Source: ANME-2 cluster archaeon (GTDB taxonomy: Archaea > Halobacteriota > Methanosarcinia > Methanosarcinales > Methanocomedenaceae). Taken from it: DNA of 6,470 nucleotides. The position numbers were made by a program, and so were the translations under genes. The number at the start of each line of letters is the position of its first letter. Position 1 is the first letter of the stretch. The stretch spans positions 1 to 6,470 of the forward strand of contig JAMJFQ010000085.1 in NCBI GenBank assembly GCA_023544605.1, written 5' to 3'. Below are positions 5,599 to 6,470 of this stretch, piece after piece. The notes under the pieces were generated by a model, which saw nothing but the letters and a program-made list of their open reading frames with translations, made no database searches and was not told where the DNA came from.

Positions 5599-5606
5599 GG
5601 GTTCCT

Positions 5607-5945
5607 ATGGTAGAAAATGAAATGCTGGAGATTATCAATTCCCATAGGGAAGGGATACTTCAAAGCGAGATACGTAAAGTGATGGGGATTGACAGTAAAA
5701 AATGTTCCCGGACTGTCAACAAACTAATGAAGGAACACCTGATACGCAGGGAAGATGAACTTGCCGATGGCAGAAAAACCTTCAGGTTGTTTCCCATTGG
5801 ATTCACAGGTCCCAGTGAAAAACACTTGAAACTGCTCGCAGGCGGGAGTTTCAGTCCCTGTACGGGCTGCGATCTGGAGTGTTATCCTGAAACCTGTAAT
5901 CGATTGAATGCCTGGGTCTACGCGATCATTGAAGAAGAATCGTAA
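5607..5945 (+). CDS. Winged-helix protein with C-terminal four-cysteine motif (MarR/RPC34-like)
   Basis: A 112-residue protein with an N-terminal winged helix-turn-helix (about 4-62): a first helix, GILQSEIRKVMGID, a recognition helix SKKCSRTVNKLMKEH (30-44) and a charged wing (50-60). A short linker leads to SPCTGCDLECYPETC (83-97), with Cys85, Cys88, Cys92 and Cys97, then an aromatic helix with Trp103. The cysteines could hold a metal or Fe-S cluster. The combination recalls the RPC34/RPC39 subunit of RNA polymerase III and its crenarchaeal orthologues, which carry a C-terminal Fe-S site; a MarR-type regulator is the conservative alternative. AGGGG lies 5 bases before the ATG. The gene is coupled to Lsm, and its end overlaps the convergent TIGR00725 gene by 20 bp. 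Confidence 0.8.
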   Translation: MVENEMLEIINSHREGILQSEIRKVMGIDSKKCSRTVNKLMKEHLIRREDELADGRKTFRLFPIGFTGPSEKHLKLLAGGSFSPCTGCDLECYPETCNRLNAWVYAIIEEES

Positions 5946-6393
5946 AGGCCCTGTCAACAGCATCCTCGGCTTCTTTTACCACAACCAGTCCCTGTATATC
6001 CCAGCCATCTTGTAGTGAAATAACGGTTTTTCCCATTTTCAGGCCCAGTGCTATCTCGGACAGGGTGCCATATTCCCCGCCCACTGCCACCAGAACGTCT
6101 GAAGAGGCGGCCACAATGGCATTGCGGGCATGGCCCATCCCGGTGACTATTACTATGTCCACGTAAAGGTTGGCATCAACCTTGCGGTCCGTAGGCAGCA
6201 GCCCCACGGTAGTACCGCCTCCATCCCTGGCACCCCGGCAGGCTGCTTCCATGACACCACCCAGACCCCCGCATACCAGCACGGCACCACGCCTGGCAAT
6301 CTCGCGCCCCACGCGGTAAGCAGCGTCTGCTTCATCCGGGGTGCATGAACCAGCACCGATTACTCCTATCTGGAATTTTGTTTTCTGGGTCAT
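5926..6393 (-). CDS. TIGR00725/SLOG-family nucleotide-binding protein
   Basis: A 155-residue Rossmann-like protein related to the LOG/lysine decarboxylase-like superfamily but of the shorter TIGR00725 type. Visible motifs are IGVIGAGSC (9-17), VCGGLGGVMEAACRGA (40-55), VTGMGHARN (83-91) and VGGEYGTLSEI (104-114). The last corresponds to the PGGxGTxxE motif of LOG phosphoribohydrolases, with Glu113 conserved and Pro replaced by Val. Arg90 sits where LOG enzymes have their catalytic Arg. It probably binds a nucleotide or a nucleotide-derived ligand; enzymatic activity is unproven. The length matches the family. The ATG at 6393 has no clear ribosome binding site. It may follow an upstream minus-strand gene ending 6 bp before. 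The tail overlaps the winged-helix gene. Confidence 0.88.
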   Translation of the reverse strand: MTQKTKFQIGVIGAGSCTPDEADAAYRVGREIARRGAVLVCGGLGGVMEAACRGARDGGGTTVGLLPTDRKVDANLYVDIVIVTGMGHARNAIVAASSDVLVAVGGEYGTLSEIALGLKMGKTVISLQDGWDIQGLVVVKEAEDAVDRAFTILLQ

Positions 6394-6399
6394 GGTATG

Positions 6400-6470
6400 T
6401 TAAATCCGTCGCTCGGGTGATGAAATTATCGTTCCCGAGGGGCGGTGGTAGATGGTGACCATAAGCCGGT
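6400..6470 (-). CDS. Possible 3' end of an upstream gene (partial)
   Basis: On the minus strand an open frame enters from the window edge and stops at TAA (6402-6400), six bases before the TIGR00725 start. The readable end is LMVTIYHRPSGTIISSPERRI. Third positions are mostly G or C, like the neighbouring gene, and the short gap would suit an operon whose upstream stop supports initiation. With about 22 codons no family can be named. A competing reading is a plus-strand gene starting at ATG 6452 after a GGTGG sequence. Confidence 0.3.
   Translation of the reverse strand, partial: RLMVTIYHRPSGTIISSPERRI

Noticed and set aside
6417..6423. GTGATGA, a match to the C box of C/D box guide RNAs
   Set aside because: No D box (CTGA) follows at a suitable distance before the window ends, and a seven-base match alone is weak.
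6412..6439. CTCGGG/CCCGAG inverted repeat with a 16-base loop
   Set aside because: The arms are only 6 bp, no T tract follows, and it lies in a possible coding tail, so it is not called as a terminator.

Overview
The window is a gene-dense stretch of a euryarchaeal chromosome. It most resembles the Methanosarcinales or a related methane-metabolising lineage (methanogens or ANME-2-type). The evidence is an archaeal DacZ-type diadenylate cyclase, an archaeal Sm-like (Lsm) protein, a UPF0058 protein, AT-rich TATA-like boxes at archaeal distances, GGAGGT/GGGTG-type ribosome binding sites and TTG starts. The lineage is inferred from protein style, without a marker gene. No tRNA, rRNA, insertion sequence or CRISPR array is visible.

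Layout. (1) 1-1795, plus strand: a promoter region, then dacZ (cyclic di-AMP synthesis), then a TTG-initiated predicted lipoprotein/membrane protein 14 bp downstream. (2) 1801-4347, minus strand, convergent with the first unit: UPF0058 (4063-4347), a 250-bp spacer, an AAA+ ATPase (2538-3812) and a PhnP-like metallo-beta-lactamase hydrolase (1801-2541) joined to the ATPase by an ATGA start-stop overlap. (3) 4348-4563: a divergent promoter region with two perfect inverted repeats. (4) 4564-5945, plus strand: a probably leaderless class I methyltransferase-like gene, then an Lsm gene and, 8 bp later, a small winged-helix protein with a C-terminal four-cysteine motif. (5) 5926-6393, minus strand: a TIGR00725/SLOG-family nucleotide-binding protein whose 3' end overlaps the winged-helix gene by 20 bp. 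A fragment of a possible upstream gene runs to the window edge.

How the genes work together. dacZ with the lipoprotein, AAA+ with MBL, and Lsm with the winged-helix protein look like three co-transcribed pairs. The Lsm/winged-helix pair suggests RNA metabolism or transcription. The winged-helix protein recalls the Fe-S-bearing end of RPC34/RPC39-type RNA polymerase subunits, which is an inference. Most of the other proteins are conserved archaeal families of unknown role.

The least explained DNA is non-coding. A perfect 27-bp direct repeat lies in the dacZ promoter region (28-54) and again in the spacer before the AAA+ gene (3997-4023), with a TCGGAT sequence ahead of each copy at almost the same distance. 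The second copy lies inside a minus-strand segment (3932-4051) bounded by a perfect 9-bp inverted repeat and ending in nine T residues, the outline of a structured RNA or a long terminator. A second perfect 9-bp inverted repeat of almost the same span (3819-3930) follows and reaches the AAA+ start codon.
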